Positions 1 through 10,267 of a stretch of 64,000 bases of DNA are shown piece after piece. The stretch's first letter is position 1; each line of letters begins with the position of its first letter. The stretch spans positions 950,503-1,014,502 of the forward strand of contig NW_019091529.1 in assembly GCF_001949145.1 (NCBI RefSeq), in the 5' to 3' direction. Source of the stretch: Acanthaster planci. Lineage: Eukaryota; Echinodermata; Asteroidea; Valvatida; Acanthasteridae. The notes under the pieces are model-generated. The model had not been told where the DNA came from, did not search any database, and saw only the letters and a list, made by a program, of their open reading frames with translations. The translations under genes were made by a program, and so were the position numbers.

Positions 1-1645
1 TTACAACTATCCTTTAAATAAAGAAGTGCATTGTCCAAATGTATTTGGATTTAGAAGCAAGACTGATTGTCAATGAATATAGATTTTTTTATCAAATTGC
101 ACGATCCTCATCTATGGAATTTCACATGTTAGTGTTTATAACCAGCGTTTATGATCTCAAGGTCAAGATGTTTACTCCTAAGACCATGTCTCAAGGCCAT
201 GCAGTGTAAATACACTAGTACATAACAAATCATTACTTGAGTATAATCGGATTCGGTAGATATTTTCAATGGCAGTCTTTTCGTTATTTTATTAGTGTGA
301 TATAAAATCATGTATGTGACAAGTACAATAAATTCTGCTTGACATGTGCTCAAGATAATGCTCTATAGTGCCGACCACGCAGATCGAGCATGGAGAGGGG
401 GGCCCAGGGTCCAACAGGTTTGGGCCAGTAATTGCACCTATACAAATGGCAGATGAAGTGTAGACATTGCAGCATATTCTATGTAACTTGTCTTTTATTC
501 TGGTTTTTAAAAGATATTTCTAAATAAGCTTATAATGTTTCCTTTCAATTTAATTCTCTCACTTGTTTGGTCACACCGTGCTCGTACTGTAGGTTTCTAG
601 TTTTCGTATCCTATTTAAAATATTTGGATTAATTTATTAGGGGTTCCGAACAGTCGAGTCCCTCACGAGTCAGTGTACTTCGGTCCAAATTACTGTACAA
701 GTCATTAAGTAGTAATTAAGAAAGTTGAAGCAACTAAATATAATTGGTTTGTCATTATTTAAATCTTTGTCTTGTGAATGGTTTCTTGGAAGGACTCTTG
801 ATAATTTTTTTTAAGAACTTGTGACGGACTTAACAACAAGACTGGGAATTCCTCCTTTGACGATGTCGCAGTCTGTGTTTAAGTATTTTCTCGGGATCTC
901 GTCATCTTCCCTGCCGACTTTCTTTCTTTTGGTGTGTGTAGACAGACAGACACAGACAGACAGACAGACCGAAAAATCAGACCGAAATAGCGCCGCCAGT
1001 TGATTCTCAGGAAAAGATTGGCCTCTTTTTTTTTCAATGTAATTCAAGATTATGGCCAGCAGATCACTTATCGTTTTAGTTTTATGGGGTTAGCCCGAAT
1101 GTCTTAATCAGCTTTTCCCAATGATACCCCCAATGTAGTATTAAAACTCTGCGCTAAGCTCTAAACATAGCTACTCTCCTCTATCCAAAATAGGCCTACA
1201 ATTTTGGGTGGGGGGTTGTGAAAGAAATATCCCGAACTGTAAACTATCAGTCCAAATTCAGGATTTATAGAAATATTTCGATGACCCCTCCTTGTTCGCG
1301 AAGGCGACGGCGACGGACAATGTCGTCTTTGAAGTAGTCTGTAACTGCTTCGTGTCACTAATTCATTGGAAAATTTACATTTAAAGAAATACAGAAATTA
1401 ACATGTCGATGGCGTGAGTACGTGGCATCCTTTTCTCATTGAAAATAACACGGTGTTAATTAGCAAAGCTTTGAAAAATTGGGAGACGATTTATACCAAC
1501 CAACCTGAAATTTGATTTGAACTGCTATTCTTAAAAACATTCAAAAAAATCGTTCAGTTTATCGTGGAAAAGAGTAACGCAAAGTGGAAAACTTTCTGCC
1601 TCCCTTAACTCCATGGAGTTTTGTTATTGACGTAAACCCGAATTT
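1..1645. other. Non-coding flank, no gene recognised
   Basis: No open frame here has recognisable motifs or splice-consistent exons. The longest frames are short and lie in AT-rich or simple-sequence DNA. A CAGA microsatellite is listed separately. Copies of TAGGCCTA-type palindromes begin just downstream, as in the rest of the host DNA. Confidence 0.6.
939..970. repeat. (CAGA)n microsatellite
   Basis: About seven imperfect copies of CAGA (GACAGACAGACACAGACAGA and continuation). It creates low-complexity frames on both strands that are not genes. Confidence 0.85.
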
Positions 1646-1718
1646 CGGGCTGAATCATGGGCTACCTTCAGCCTGGCGAGGAAGGTCATGCATTAAGGTA
1701 AGCCCGTGATTCAGCCCG
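1646..1718. repeat. Foldback with about 22-bp arms
   Basis: The arm at 1646-1667 (CGGGCTGAATCATGGGCTA then CCTT) is repeated inverted at 1695-1718 with about two differences. The spacer is about 27 bases. It would fold into a stable hairpin or cruciform and may be a small MITE end pair. No flanking target duplication was identified. Confidence 0.75.
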
Positions 1719-2073
1719 CGATTATCCGCGCGATTCGGATTCACTCCAATAAATTTAAAAAAACACGGACACCACCAAAGGTAGGCCTACAAATTGCATA
1801 TTGGTTGACGTCACACATTCATGAGCTACAATGTACAGTTGTCGCGTCCTTTACGCGCCGTTTTACTAATTTAGGCCTACCTGAGTACCTCACACCACAA
1901 TTTCCCTCAAAAACCAAAGTCCTGCTCTCTTTTCTTTCTCACAGGAAGGAGGTCATCACCACTAACTTTAGTATATGTCATGTATGTAGGTAACTTGTTT
2001 CAAAGTAGGGGCCTACCTGAGAACTGCATGTATTATAGTAGCTTCATGTGCTGAGAACAGATAGACCCGTAAA

Positions 2074-2191
2074 CTGTGGGGTCCGACATCTGCTCCTAGA
2101 ACTGTGGGTTCTGACATCCGCTCCTCTCCCGTGAACAGTCGTGGGAGAGGAGCGGACGCTCTTGGGAGAGGAGCGGACGTCGGACCCCACA
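2074..2191. repeat. Nested foldback GGGTCCGACAT...GTCGGACCC
   Basis: The outer arms are 2074-2097 and 2171-2191 (CTGTGGGGTCCGACATCTGC against GCGGACGTCGGACCCCACA). The inner arms are 2111-2130 and 2143-2158, around GCTCCTCTCCC and GGGAGAGGAGC. A third GGGAGAGGAGCGGACG copy lies at 2164-2179. Together these suggest a small local duplication of a palindromic unit. The GTCGGAC core resembles motifs in the 16.7-17.1 kb and 54-55.5 kb regions. Confidence 0.75.
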
Positions 2192-2281
2192 ATTCTGGGG
2201 GTACCCGACAAATACTGGTACATGTAAGTATGATGGATGTACATGTGCATGTACTCCTCCGTCACGGGATCAGGTCAACAC

Positions 2282-2422
2282 GGTCCCAAGCCAACTCAGA
2301 CCCGAAGCCAACTCGGACCCACGACCAACTCGGACCCACGACCAACTGGGACCCACAACCTGACAACCAACTTGGACCCATAACTAACTCGGACTCGCCC
2401 AAAGTCAACTCGGACCCACCGA
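2282..2422. repeat. Degenerate tandem repeat CCAACTCGGACCCACGA
   Basis: About eight imperfect units of 16-20 bases with the core CAACTCGGACCCA run through this segment. They produce open frames on both strands (for example Pro/Thr-rich on +), which I treat as repeat artefacts. Confidence 0.8.
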
Positions 2423-2989
2423 GCCTTATACTATTTTGGCAACTTTGTGATAATAAATGAAATGCGCAAAGCCTGACAGCCCCAGGAGCGAGGCTTTCGG
2501 CATGGATCCCAAGATATTCTTGCGGGTTTGCAAACCAAGACAATTTCTGCGCATTTCACCCTGACTTCAGTTCTTTTAAACTGTACACTAGATAATTATT
2601 TGGGACCTACACATACATGAGTAGTAGGGAGGGGTGAGTTAAAGATCAGCAGGGATTTTCACTCACCCACCCGCGCAGCAGGGACTTCCCCCAAACCCCT
2701 GTGACCCGGCTTCCCAAACCAGCTCTCGTGGAGCTCCGATCGCACAAAAGCGGGACTTCTCCGCGAGACTTTCCCCTGCTGGAAAAATAGCTCAACTCTG
2801 GGCACGCCAGGAAAAATTGAGATTAAATTAAAAAAAACAATATATAAAAGGTACGAAGACTCTGCCAAAATAACAGTGTCGCCTGGTATTATCAGACTTT
2901 AGGCAATTGAAAAAAATCGTTTCTGGCAGATTTTGCTAAATGATATGACATTCCATTATCGTCACCAATGTGCAAACAACACACAAAGT
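2423..2989. other. Non-coding, left flank of the Polinton
   Basis: No gene is seen. A short inverted pair GAAATGCGCA (2459-2468) and TGCGCATTTC (2548-2557) brackets about 100 bases and could be a tiny foldback insertion. I looked here for a Polinton terminal inverted repeat matching the 15.7 kb side and found none. Confidence 0.5.
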
Positions 2990-3009
2990 CGGAGCTCGTA
3001 AAGGTGATT

Positions 3010-6000
3010 CAAGCTAGCCAATGGCAATTTAGAATTCTCACTTGCCAGTCATATCGCGATTAAGGCATACATTAAGCCGCAAGCTATTGAAGAAGTTGAC
3101 ATTTGCAGAATTAGGCGATTCAGAGACAATTATAGAAATTGGGAACTGATACCTAATTTCTATGCAGACGATCTTATTCACTTTTTTGATTTTGATTTTG
3201 TTTTTTACAGAAAGTGTATCGAAGACGAGGCACTTGCCGAGTTTAAGGAAATCGGCTCTTGCAAATTAAGATTCAGTTCAAGATGGAAAAACTGGGAGCT
3301 GAAATTAAATTCGGTATTTTCACATTTACCAGTAAAAATAACGTGATCTTTTCTAAAAAGGAAATTAAAGAAGCGTTGAATCAGCAAATCGTGCAACATC
3401 TAGAAGACGTGGAAGCTCACGAGCAAAGAGGCTCGGGCTGGGTGTTTGATGAAGTGCACGCGTTTTATATCAACGTGGTGAAATTTAATCTGGTCGGCGC
3501 GACTTATATTCCACTACTGAAATATTTGAAAGATAAGAAAGCAATTCTCAACGTTCAAAATAAAGAAGATAAAGAGTGCATCCGTTGGGCATTGAGATCT
3601 GCTTTAAAATTATATTCAGACAATGTCAAGCACCAGTTAGAAACAAATCCAAAATACAAAATAAATAACGAGCGCACCTCGACTTACACTAAAGAAGACG
3701 GCTTAAATTTCAAAAATGTAAATTTTCTGATGCCAATTTTACAAATCCCGCATATTGAATCACAAAAATAATTTAGTCATTAATGTATTTGGCTATACCG
3801 AGAAAGAAGGCACTTACGTGCAAGACTAAACGCGAAAAAGAGCCCATTACTTTAGTTTATTTTACCAAAGGCGAAATAAGTCATTATTGCTGGATTAAAC
3901 ACTTTTCACGAGTTATGGGAGACGTTAATAAGCATAACGGTAAATCTTTTTGGAGTTTCAAATGCCTGTCACATTTTCAAACCGAAGAAAGACTCGCCAG
4001 ACATCAAGAAGTCTACCAAGGAATTGACACAGCAGCATGCAAGGTCGAAATGCCCATCAAAGGCAAAAATATTCTAAAGTTTGAAAATTATAAAAATAAG
4101 CAAGATGCCCCTTTTATAATTTATGCGGAAAACCATAAGCCTTGTGGCTATTCTTACGCGGTCGTCAGGTGTGACGGCACGTGCACTGATTGCGAGACTT
4201 ACAGAGGTCAAGACGCAGCAATTAAATTTGTGCAATCGCTTTCCAGAGAAGTCGGCAAAATTAACGAAACATTTGAAAATCCAAAGCCACTAAAATGGTC
4301 GCGCGAGTTACAAAAAATCTACGAAAATTGCAATTGGTGTTGGATCTGCGAAAAGCTTATCAGCAAAACTAAAATGCCAGTGCCCGATTCCAAACGAGCC
4401 AAAAACAAAGGACGAAAACCTGCCTTTAATTCAGTCAATGAATCCAATGGTTTCAGAGAATTGCTCTGTATGACTTGCGTAAAGCCAATCAACAAATTTC
4501 GCTAGGTCAGAGATCACTGTCACATCACAGGCAAATACCAAGGCCCCGGCACGCCAGTTGTAATTCAAAGTTAAGAGTCTAACCCTATCAAACGCCCATT
4601 CCAGTGATTTTACACAACTTGGAAAAATAGGACGTGCTTCTAATTATGCAAGGCACACAAGCGTTTAACGGCGGTAAAATTAAAGTCATTGCTAAAAATA
4701 CTGAAAATTATATATCGTTCAGCTTTGATCAAGTCAGGTTTCTAGACTTATTTCATTTCATGGCTGCGGCACTCAATCAACTGGTTAAAAATTGATCTCG
4801 AGAAGATTTTAACTTACTTTGGAAAAGCTTTCCAGAAAACACGGATTTATTATTTGAAAAAGGCATTTACCCTGACGAATGTATCGAGTCGTTTAATAAA
4901 TTTGAAGAATTACAACTACCGTCACAAGCCGCTTTTACAGCTCGTTGAGGCAGGCGTCTATTACCGATGAAGAATATGATCGGGCTAAAAATGTGTGGAA
5001 AATGTTTAACTGACGTAATCTCTGAGACTACCACGATCTATACGTCAAGATGGACGTACTGTTACTAGTGGGCGTATTTGAGAACTTCCGTAAAGTGTGT
5101 AAAATAAATTACGGCCTCAACCTGGCGAATTATTATACATCACAGGAATTATCTTGGGATGCATTACTAAAACACTCCAGCATTGAGTTGGAACTGTTGA
5201 CAAATATCGACAAGCATCTGTTCTTTGAACGAGCCAAACGCGGCGGTATTTTGAGCGTGGGTGCAAAGCGTTACGCCAAAGCTAATAATCCCGAATTAAA
5301 AGATTACGACCCAAATAAACTGCCATCGCATATCATGTATTTAGACGCGAATAATTGATATGGTTGGGCCACGAGTCAGCCTTTACCCTTTAAACATTTC
5401 AGGTGGATTCAAGACGTGACCAAATTTACTCCAGAGTTCATCTCGAAAATTTATCCAAGAGCATCCAAAGGTTATATACTTGAGGTGATGTTAGATTATC
5501 CCTGACACACGATTAACACAACGACTTCCCACTGGCACCAGAAAATATATCTATTCCAAATGAATGGCTATCAGAATATCAAAAAAATTTAATATCCCAC
5601 GGTGAGTGAATTACCTTGATAGATAAACTCGTGTCGACTTTAAACACTAAAAATAAATACGTTGTTCATTATCGCACTTTACAGAAATATTTAGAACTCG
5701 GTCTAGAATTAAAACAGGTGCATTGTGTCATGTCTTTTAACCAGGAGCCTTGGATGAAAAGTTACATCGATAAAAATACCGAGCTACGCAAATTAGCTAA
5801 GTCCGATTTTGAGAAAGACTTCTTCAAATTGATGAATAACTCGGTTTTTGGTAAGACTATGGAAAACGCGTGTTATCGGATAAACGGCCATTTATTGAGA
5901 AACTTGACATCGAAGCTAACTTTTAAACCAAATTACAAAATCACTACGCAGTTTAAGGAATGTGATCTCTCGTTTGTCAAGATGTATCGCATAAAAAAGC

Positions 6001-6538
6001 AGTTGAATAAACCCATTTACTGCGGCGTGAGCGTGCTTGACTTATCCAAAACTTTAATGTATGATTTCTATTACAATACGTTAAAATCTGATTTTAGTTC
6101 AAATGTCTGCCTATTATACACTGAAACGGATTCTTTATTTGTCCAAATTCAAACCGACAATTTAAACAAGTACTTACGCAAAAAGAGTAAATTATTTGAC
6201 TTTAGTAATTATATACATCCTGTATAATTATATACATCCTTTGCGATTGTCATTGGCAAAATGACAGATGAATTTGGCGGCCAAACAATTTCAGAGGTCA
6301 TTTGCATACGTCCGAAAATATACTCAATTTAAACGGACCGGCAAAATTTGAAAAAGGCTAAAGGCATGACGAGAGTCGTAACTGAAAAACGGTCGTCGCA
6401 CGAGGCGTATAAAAGTTGCCTATTTGAACGGATGCAACATTTTAATAAGCAGCAATTATTTAGATCAGATAAACGTTTCATATTCACCGTGTTGCAAAAT
6501 AAATTAAGCCTCTCGCCGTTAGATACGAATTATTATTA
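3010..6538 (+). pseudogene. Protein-primed family B DNA polymerase, broken
   Basis: In Polintons this enzyme replicates the element from a protein primer. Collinear open segments are 3259-3771 (N-terminal region with GATYIPLLKYLKDKKAI), 3783-4505 (HYCWI and Cys/His zinc-binding region, then NCWWICEK-like NWCWICEKLIS), about 4650-4930, 5050-5358 (MDVLLLVGVFENFRKV; YLDANN), 5616-6227 (motif B NNSVFGKTMEN; motif C YTETDSL) and 6348-6539 (C-terminal region). At least six stops or frameshifts separate them. The exonuclease I region, around IIYA at about 4118, looks shortened and lacks the usual acidic pair. Motif C reads ETDS where the family normally has DTDS. The N-terminus before 3259 is only faintly readable. 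The family is clear; the copy is inactive. Confidence 0.92.
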
Positions 6539-6567
6539 AACAGCATTAAAACTTTAGCTCACGGGCA

Positions 6568-7590
6568 TTATTTAGCTGGTGGTAATTCTGTATCATCAGG
6601 TACAACTTGAAACTCTTCTTTGACAAAATTCCTATCTGGCCCATTTAATAAATAATAGAAAGTGGGCTCCGTTTTCACACGCCTGCCCGCGCTCGTGTAA
6701 ATTGGCTCATGCGTTTGTCAATTTGATAAATGTCCACAGACCAAACAGGATCTTTAGCCCTTCTGACGGTGCCGCTCTCTTGCTTGCCAGGGTAATATAA
6801 ATATCTAACTAATACATGTACGTCTGGCAGTAATTCACGTGCTGTGCTTCTTTCAGGCGCCACAGGCGTTTGCTGTACTTGGCCCAATTTTACAACGTTT
6901 GCAGGCTCTTTGTCGATTTATCGATTTTTTTCCTCATTTAGGGATTTTATGACTTGAGGCAAGTGTTTTACCCACTGCACGTTACGAACACCCACGTTTA
7001 ACATTTCTTGCGCGTATTGATGGCCGAATAACCTTTCGGCTAAAGTCCGATTAAATTGTTCAACTATTCCCTGCGACCTATGAATGCCCGGTTCGCCTAG
7101 TTGGATTTCTACTTTATTTTTCATCATCAACTTTTTAAACTCGCCTTTAAATTCTGATCCCGAGTCTACCATTATAAATTTAGGCCAGGTCAGTGGCGAT
7201 CGGTCGTAAATTTTCTTAACGGCTTCTAACATTTCCTCGGCCGTTTTACTGGTCAGTGGCTCGGCTTCTTTATAACGAGAACCAACATCTATGAAGCATA
7301 AAGTGTATTTAAAATTTTTACGGTTCACACGATCCCAGGGCAAATATAAAAGGTCTAATTGATGCGCTTCATTTGGGGCTACAAATTCCGATTGTAACGT
7401 CATTGGCCTGGGTATGTAATCTGGCACGGGTAAATAAATTTGGCAAATAGCCTGTTTTTTAACCAGGATCGCAGGGTCGATTTGTCTGCGCCCCTTTTTG
7501 CGCCAAATGATCGACAGAGCTTTCACCTCGCCAGTAGCCTCGAGGACGGTAAAATAATTTTGAAAATTCTTTTTCCAAGTTAACTAAAGC
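6568..7590 (-). pseudogene. Polinton retroviral-type integrase (DDE), broken
   Basis: It would insert the element DNA into the host genome. The longest open piece, 7526-6918, holds the rve core with an apparently intact acidic triad: D in HQLDLLYLP, D in IMVDSGSEFKG, and E in GIVEQFNRTLAER. Downstream in the same frame, after one TAA at 6918, follow RYLYYPGKQ and KDPVWSVDIYQIDKRM, a chromo/SH3-like C-terminal region. A single-base frameshift near 6675 leads into the terminal segment ending with TELPPAK and a TAA at 6568. The N-terminal part (YRPRGYWRG, about 7540-7570) lies in another frame. It converges with the polymerase, leaving about 30 bases between the two stops. Confidence 0.92.
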
Positions 7591-7995
7591 GATACGCCAA
7601 AAAATCTACCAGAGCAGTCCTGGATATAATCCAGATAAATTCGTGAATTTGTTGATCCTCGGATGGTACGTAAAAATCTGATAATTTAGGTTCTGGTGGT
7701 AAGGGCATAATCTGTTTACTCGTCAATTCTGCATAGGCCCATAATGCTTTGTCCATATTTACAAATGTTTGCTGGCTCGCGCATTCTTGCCGCATTGGCT
7801 CGTTTAAAAAGTCTAACATATGAACTTGGTTTTGCTCCCAAGATTCTTTTGCTTGCGCTAGTTGCTCTAGCGCAAGGTCGTGACATACTTCGTCTTTTTT
7901 ACTCTTTGATAAACTGCTAAATAAAAAAAATTGCTCTCCGTGAACGCTAACACATTCACAATCGCTCCTCCTACCATCTTTAAAGCACTCGCCAT
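7580..7995 (-). pseudogene. Small Polinton protein with C-terminal membrane segment
   Basis: A start at 7995 opens with MASALKMVGGAIVNVLAF, a hydrophobic N-terminal stretch. A frameshift near 7920 leads to a charged helical middle (KSKKDEVCHDLALEQLAQA), then LDFLNEPMRQE and LSDFYVPSEDQQIHEF. The C-terminus is hydrophobic (IWIISRTALVDFLAYRF) with its stop at 7580. The total is about 138 codons. It abuts the integrase start on the same strand, so co-transcription is likely. I recall similar proteins beside integrase in invertebrate Polintons, but the function is unknown to me. It could be a virion membrane protein. Confidence 0.6.
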
Positions 7996-8172
7996 TTTTT
8001 AAAACATAATTTGAAATTGAATTGCGAAATTAAAAATCAACTGGCAGAAATCCAAGCCGACCAAGTGAATATTGAATGCATGCTGCGCAAGATACGCACG
8101 GATATCGATCATTGTGCACCGACATGCTTCCAGAGATTCAAAATGAAACGTTTAGAAAGCGAAATAAATTAA
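7984..8172 (+). CDS. Small helical ORF, N-terminus uncertain
   Basis: The open frame reads through QLAEIQADQVNIECMLRKI and ends FKMKRLESEIN at a TAA (8170-8172). The only in-frame ATG is at 8080, giving a 30-residue peptide; the upstream open part may be the remains of a longer protein. Charge and heptad-like spacing suggest a short coiled coil. The stop overlaps the next start as TAATG, which argues for real coupled genes. No function is assigned. Confidence 0.4.
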   Translation, partial: STRHFLKHNLKLNCEIKNQLAEIQADQVNIECMLRKIRTDIDHCAPTCFQRFKMKRLESEIN

Positions 8173-8249
8173 TGGAATACGAAGATCTATTTTTCGCAGC
8201 CGGCGTATCGTTTATTGCGTTTTCCTTTCTGTTTAAAATTTTAACGTAA
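8172..8249 (+). CDS. 25-residue single-pass membrane micropeptide
   Basis: The reading is MEYEDLFFAAGVSFIAFSFL then FKILT and stop. An acidic N-terminus, a hydrophobic helix of about 18 residues and a short basic tail give the profile of a small tail-anchored or virion membrane peptide. It is intact. Its ATG overlaps the upstream stop by one base, and the capsid-like gene begins 26 bases downstream. Tiny membrane proteins are common in Polinton structural blocks, so I consider it real but cannot assign a role. Confidence 0.45.
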   Translation: MEYEDLFFAAGVSFIAFSFLFKILT

Positions 8250-8274
8250 ATTAAAAATAGTATATATTAAGAAA

Positions 8275-9079
8275 ATGTCGCAACAGTACACTAAAAGACT
8301 AAACCCGAGTCGCAGACTCAAAGCGCCTCCCGCGATTAAGGGCTGAAGACATGAAGTAACCATCACACAATCCGAGCACAATCACCGCGGGTCACATGTT
8401 AAACGTAAAATTCCCCGCCTTAGGCATTGACGACGTAAACGTTCTGGGTATTGCAAAATTGGCTTTTAAATTAGATCTAGATGGAGCATCGGACGATTAT
8501 CGCACCATGTATAATAACGTAGCAAGAAATTTGATCTCGGAAATAAACGTCAGCTTTCACGGCAATAAGATCGTCAGTTACCGAGACACGTATGTATTTC
8601 ACAATTTTAAAGATAATTGGTTACCAATTTTGCAATTAAGATGATTAAGAGTTTGCAAGATGTTTTAATTCTGTTCAAAGATCCAACTGTCAAAAATCCC
8701 CAGAAATTTTACAATCTGCAGGTAACTAAAATGGTAGTAACAGTTGAAGGTAAACTGAATAAATTAAATTTGCAAGGACTTTTCGAGAATCAGCGTTTTA
8801 CTGAGATTTTTAAGTATTTTTGTGTCGTGAAAGACTTAAATTTAACCGGCGTAGACATGGCCGAATATTTGAAAGATAAATATGGGCTTTGGCTCGATTT
8901 CAGGAGTTCGGATGATAATTCTGCGCACGGATCGGGTCGGCTGCTCTGTGGATGGAGACGTATCGATTCAAATGGAACGCTGGGCAGAGGCTGCGGGGGC
9001 TATAATGATGTATGCCTTTTTGGTAATGGATTCGCAATTGACCGTTGAAGATGGGAATTTCAAGAGTCTGGTGTATTAA
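8275..9079 (+). pseudogene. Polinton major-capsid-like protein, internally deleted
   Basis: The start is MSQQYTKRLNPSRRLKAPP, then a TGA at about 8344 and a frameshift into FPALGIDDVNVLGIAKLAF and NLISEINVSFHGNKIVS. At about 8620 the text jumps to a C-terminal part (DVLILFKDP; VTKMVVTVEGKLNKLN; SSDDNSAHGSGR). A last frameshift near 8935 leads to WAEAAGAIMMYAFLVMDSQL and the stop at 9079. I recognise this as the long capsid-type protein of invertebrate Polintons, expected to adopt a double jelly-roll and form the shell. The family is usually near 500 residues, so about half, the middle, is missing. The capsid role is inferred from family context. Confidence 0.65.
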
Positions 9080-9095
9080 GCAGGTTTAATTTGAA

Positions 9096-9300
9096 ATGAA
9101 TAGGAACATGTTTAAAAATCTACACTGCGCATTAATTGCGGGTAAAACAGGCAGCGGGGAGACGAATTGGACATTAGATTTATTAGAGACTGAGTATAAA
9201 TTTACCTTTTGAGCGATCATGATTATTTGTTGGACTTTGTTTAAGAATAAAACCTAATTGGACCGGTTGTGGATTTATACCTTGACCTGACAAGGTATAT
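9096..9300 (+). pseudogene. Packaging ATPase N-terminal remnant with altered Walker A
   Basis: The ATG at 9096 begins MNRNMFKNLHCALIAGKTGS and continues GETNWTLDLLETEYK before a stop at about 9211. AGKTGSGET has the form of a Walker A loop in which the essential lysine is replaced by glutamate (GAG, one base from AAG). IICWTLFKNKT follows in the same frame past the stop. This fits the FtsK/HerA-type genome-packaging ATPase of Polintons, normally just after or near the capsid gene. The rest of the ATPase, including Walker B, is not recognisable. Confidence 0.65.
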
Positions 9301-9384
9301 CTTTGCGATTTAGATCGTGGAAGACTTGAATTAAACAATGACCCAATTAAAGTTACAATAAAAGGATGGACTTGTGATTGCTGA

Positions 9385-9633
9385 CGTGCCGACAAGAGAC
9401 ATAACCGGTTTGACCCTGACCGGTTTATTGACACAGATTTCTGTTGCGGTTTAATTGAGGATTATTTGTATTGTTTTTACCCAGATAGTAAAATTGAAAT
9501 GCATCTGTTAGAGAGAAAATCTGACTTGTGCACTATTGAACAGTTAGACAATAAAATTGGCCACATTAAATCAAATTGTGTCATTTGCTGCTTTAGTTGT
9601 AATTGTAAAACAAAGTCAGATAAGCTAGTTTGA
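9385..9633 (+). pseudogene. Cysteine-containing ORF remnant
   Basis: An open frame of 82 codons without an internal ATG near its start, ending at a TGA (9631-9633). It has an acidic-aromatic part (FIDTDFCCGLIEDYLYCFYP) and ends with clustered cysteines (NCVICCFSCNCK). The tail resembles the cysteine-lattice ORFs at 14.8-15.5 kb, though those lie on the other strand. It is probably the 3' part of a gene whose 5' part was lost together with the ATPase. Confidence 0.35.
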
Positions 9634-9654
9634 ACTCAAAGATTTATTTCAATT

Positions 9655-9697
9655 TTGGTGCAGCTGGGCTTTTATAGTCTACATGTAGCTGCACCAA
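9655..9697. repeat. Hairpin followed by T-rich tract, end of gene block
   Basis: TTGGTGCAGCT (9655-9665) pairs with AGCTGCACCAA (9687-9697) across a 21-base loop, and TTTTTTATTTTG follows at once. It sits in the gap between the preceding ORF stop and the next gene (9839). It could be a transcript-end structure, but nothing else supports that. Confidence 0.4.
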
Positions 9698-9838
9698 TTT
9701 TTTATTTTGTTATAAATAAATGTTTGAATATGTTCAACTTGTTGTTAAACTAATTATTGCAGTCAACTTGACCTGTTAGACAATTGAATACCTACGTATA
9801 AAACACGCATTCAACAATTTTAAAAATCTTATATTAAA

Positions 9839-10114
9839 ATGGATGACATTAAAAGTATACTCATCGATTCAAAAGTCGATGCAAAATCACCCGAGCTCAA
9901 ACCTACCGTCGAAGACAGACTCTGTTCAATAGTGGCCTCGGGTGAATCCAAAAAATATTTGGGCAAAGAATTCACCATAAAAGATATTGAATCTCTAAAT
10001 CCCGCAGACCAAGAAAAACTTTTAAATCTGTATGAATTTAAATTTGGAAAAAAAATTGTAAACACTTTGGGAAATGCGATCCTGAGTTTATACGCGCATT
10101 TATTAGATCTATAG
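9839..10114 (+). CDS. Conserved Polinton protein, C-terminally shortened
   Basis: The frame is open: MDDIKSILIDSKVDAKSPEL onward, 91 residues, with LNPADQEKLLNLYEFKFGKK and NTLGNAILSLYAHLLDL at the end. I recall a longer (about 150-200 residue) protein with this N-terminal half in invertebrate Polintons, which would make this a truncated copy ending at the TAG in AGATCTATAGATCT. It is predicted helical, with a modest hydrophobic C-terminal helix. Its function is unknown. A TATAAA-like AT-rich leader precedes it. Confidence 0.6.
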   Translation: MDDIKSILIDSKVDAKSPELKPTVEDRLCSIVASGESKKYLGKEFTIKDIESLNPADQEKLLNLYEFKFGKKIVNTLGNAILSLYAHLLDL

Positions 10115-10115
10115 A

Positions 10116-10267
10116 TCTAAATAACGACCCAATAATTAATTAGACAATAAGCCACTTTTTAAGCGAGTTGTGTTATAAATGCGGACTTTATTTATCACCA
10201 CTAGTAGCAACTTTAATAACTACAAAACATCTATCAATCAATAAAAACGCATCTGTTATAAAAGAAG
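10116..10267. other. AT-rich spacer with TATAAA-like motifs
   Basis: TTATAAATGC at about 10172 and GTTATAAAAG just before the next ATG (10268) resemble promoter or initiator sequences. Similar TATAA-like motifs precede the ATGs at 8275 and 10695. They may be late-type promoters of the structural genes. Only the sequence similarity supports this. Confidence 0.3.

Noticed and set aside
2104-2543. Overlapping frames on both strands at the CAACTCGGACCCA array
   Set aside because: Open because the repeat unit lacks stops; the residues are simple repeats.
2423-3000. Polinton left terminal inverted repeat
   Set aside because: No segment here matches the reverse complement of 15600-15800 beyond a few bases.
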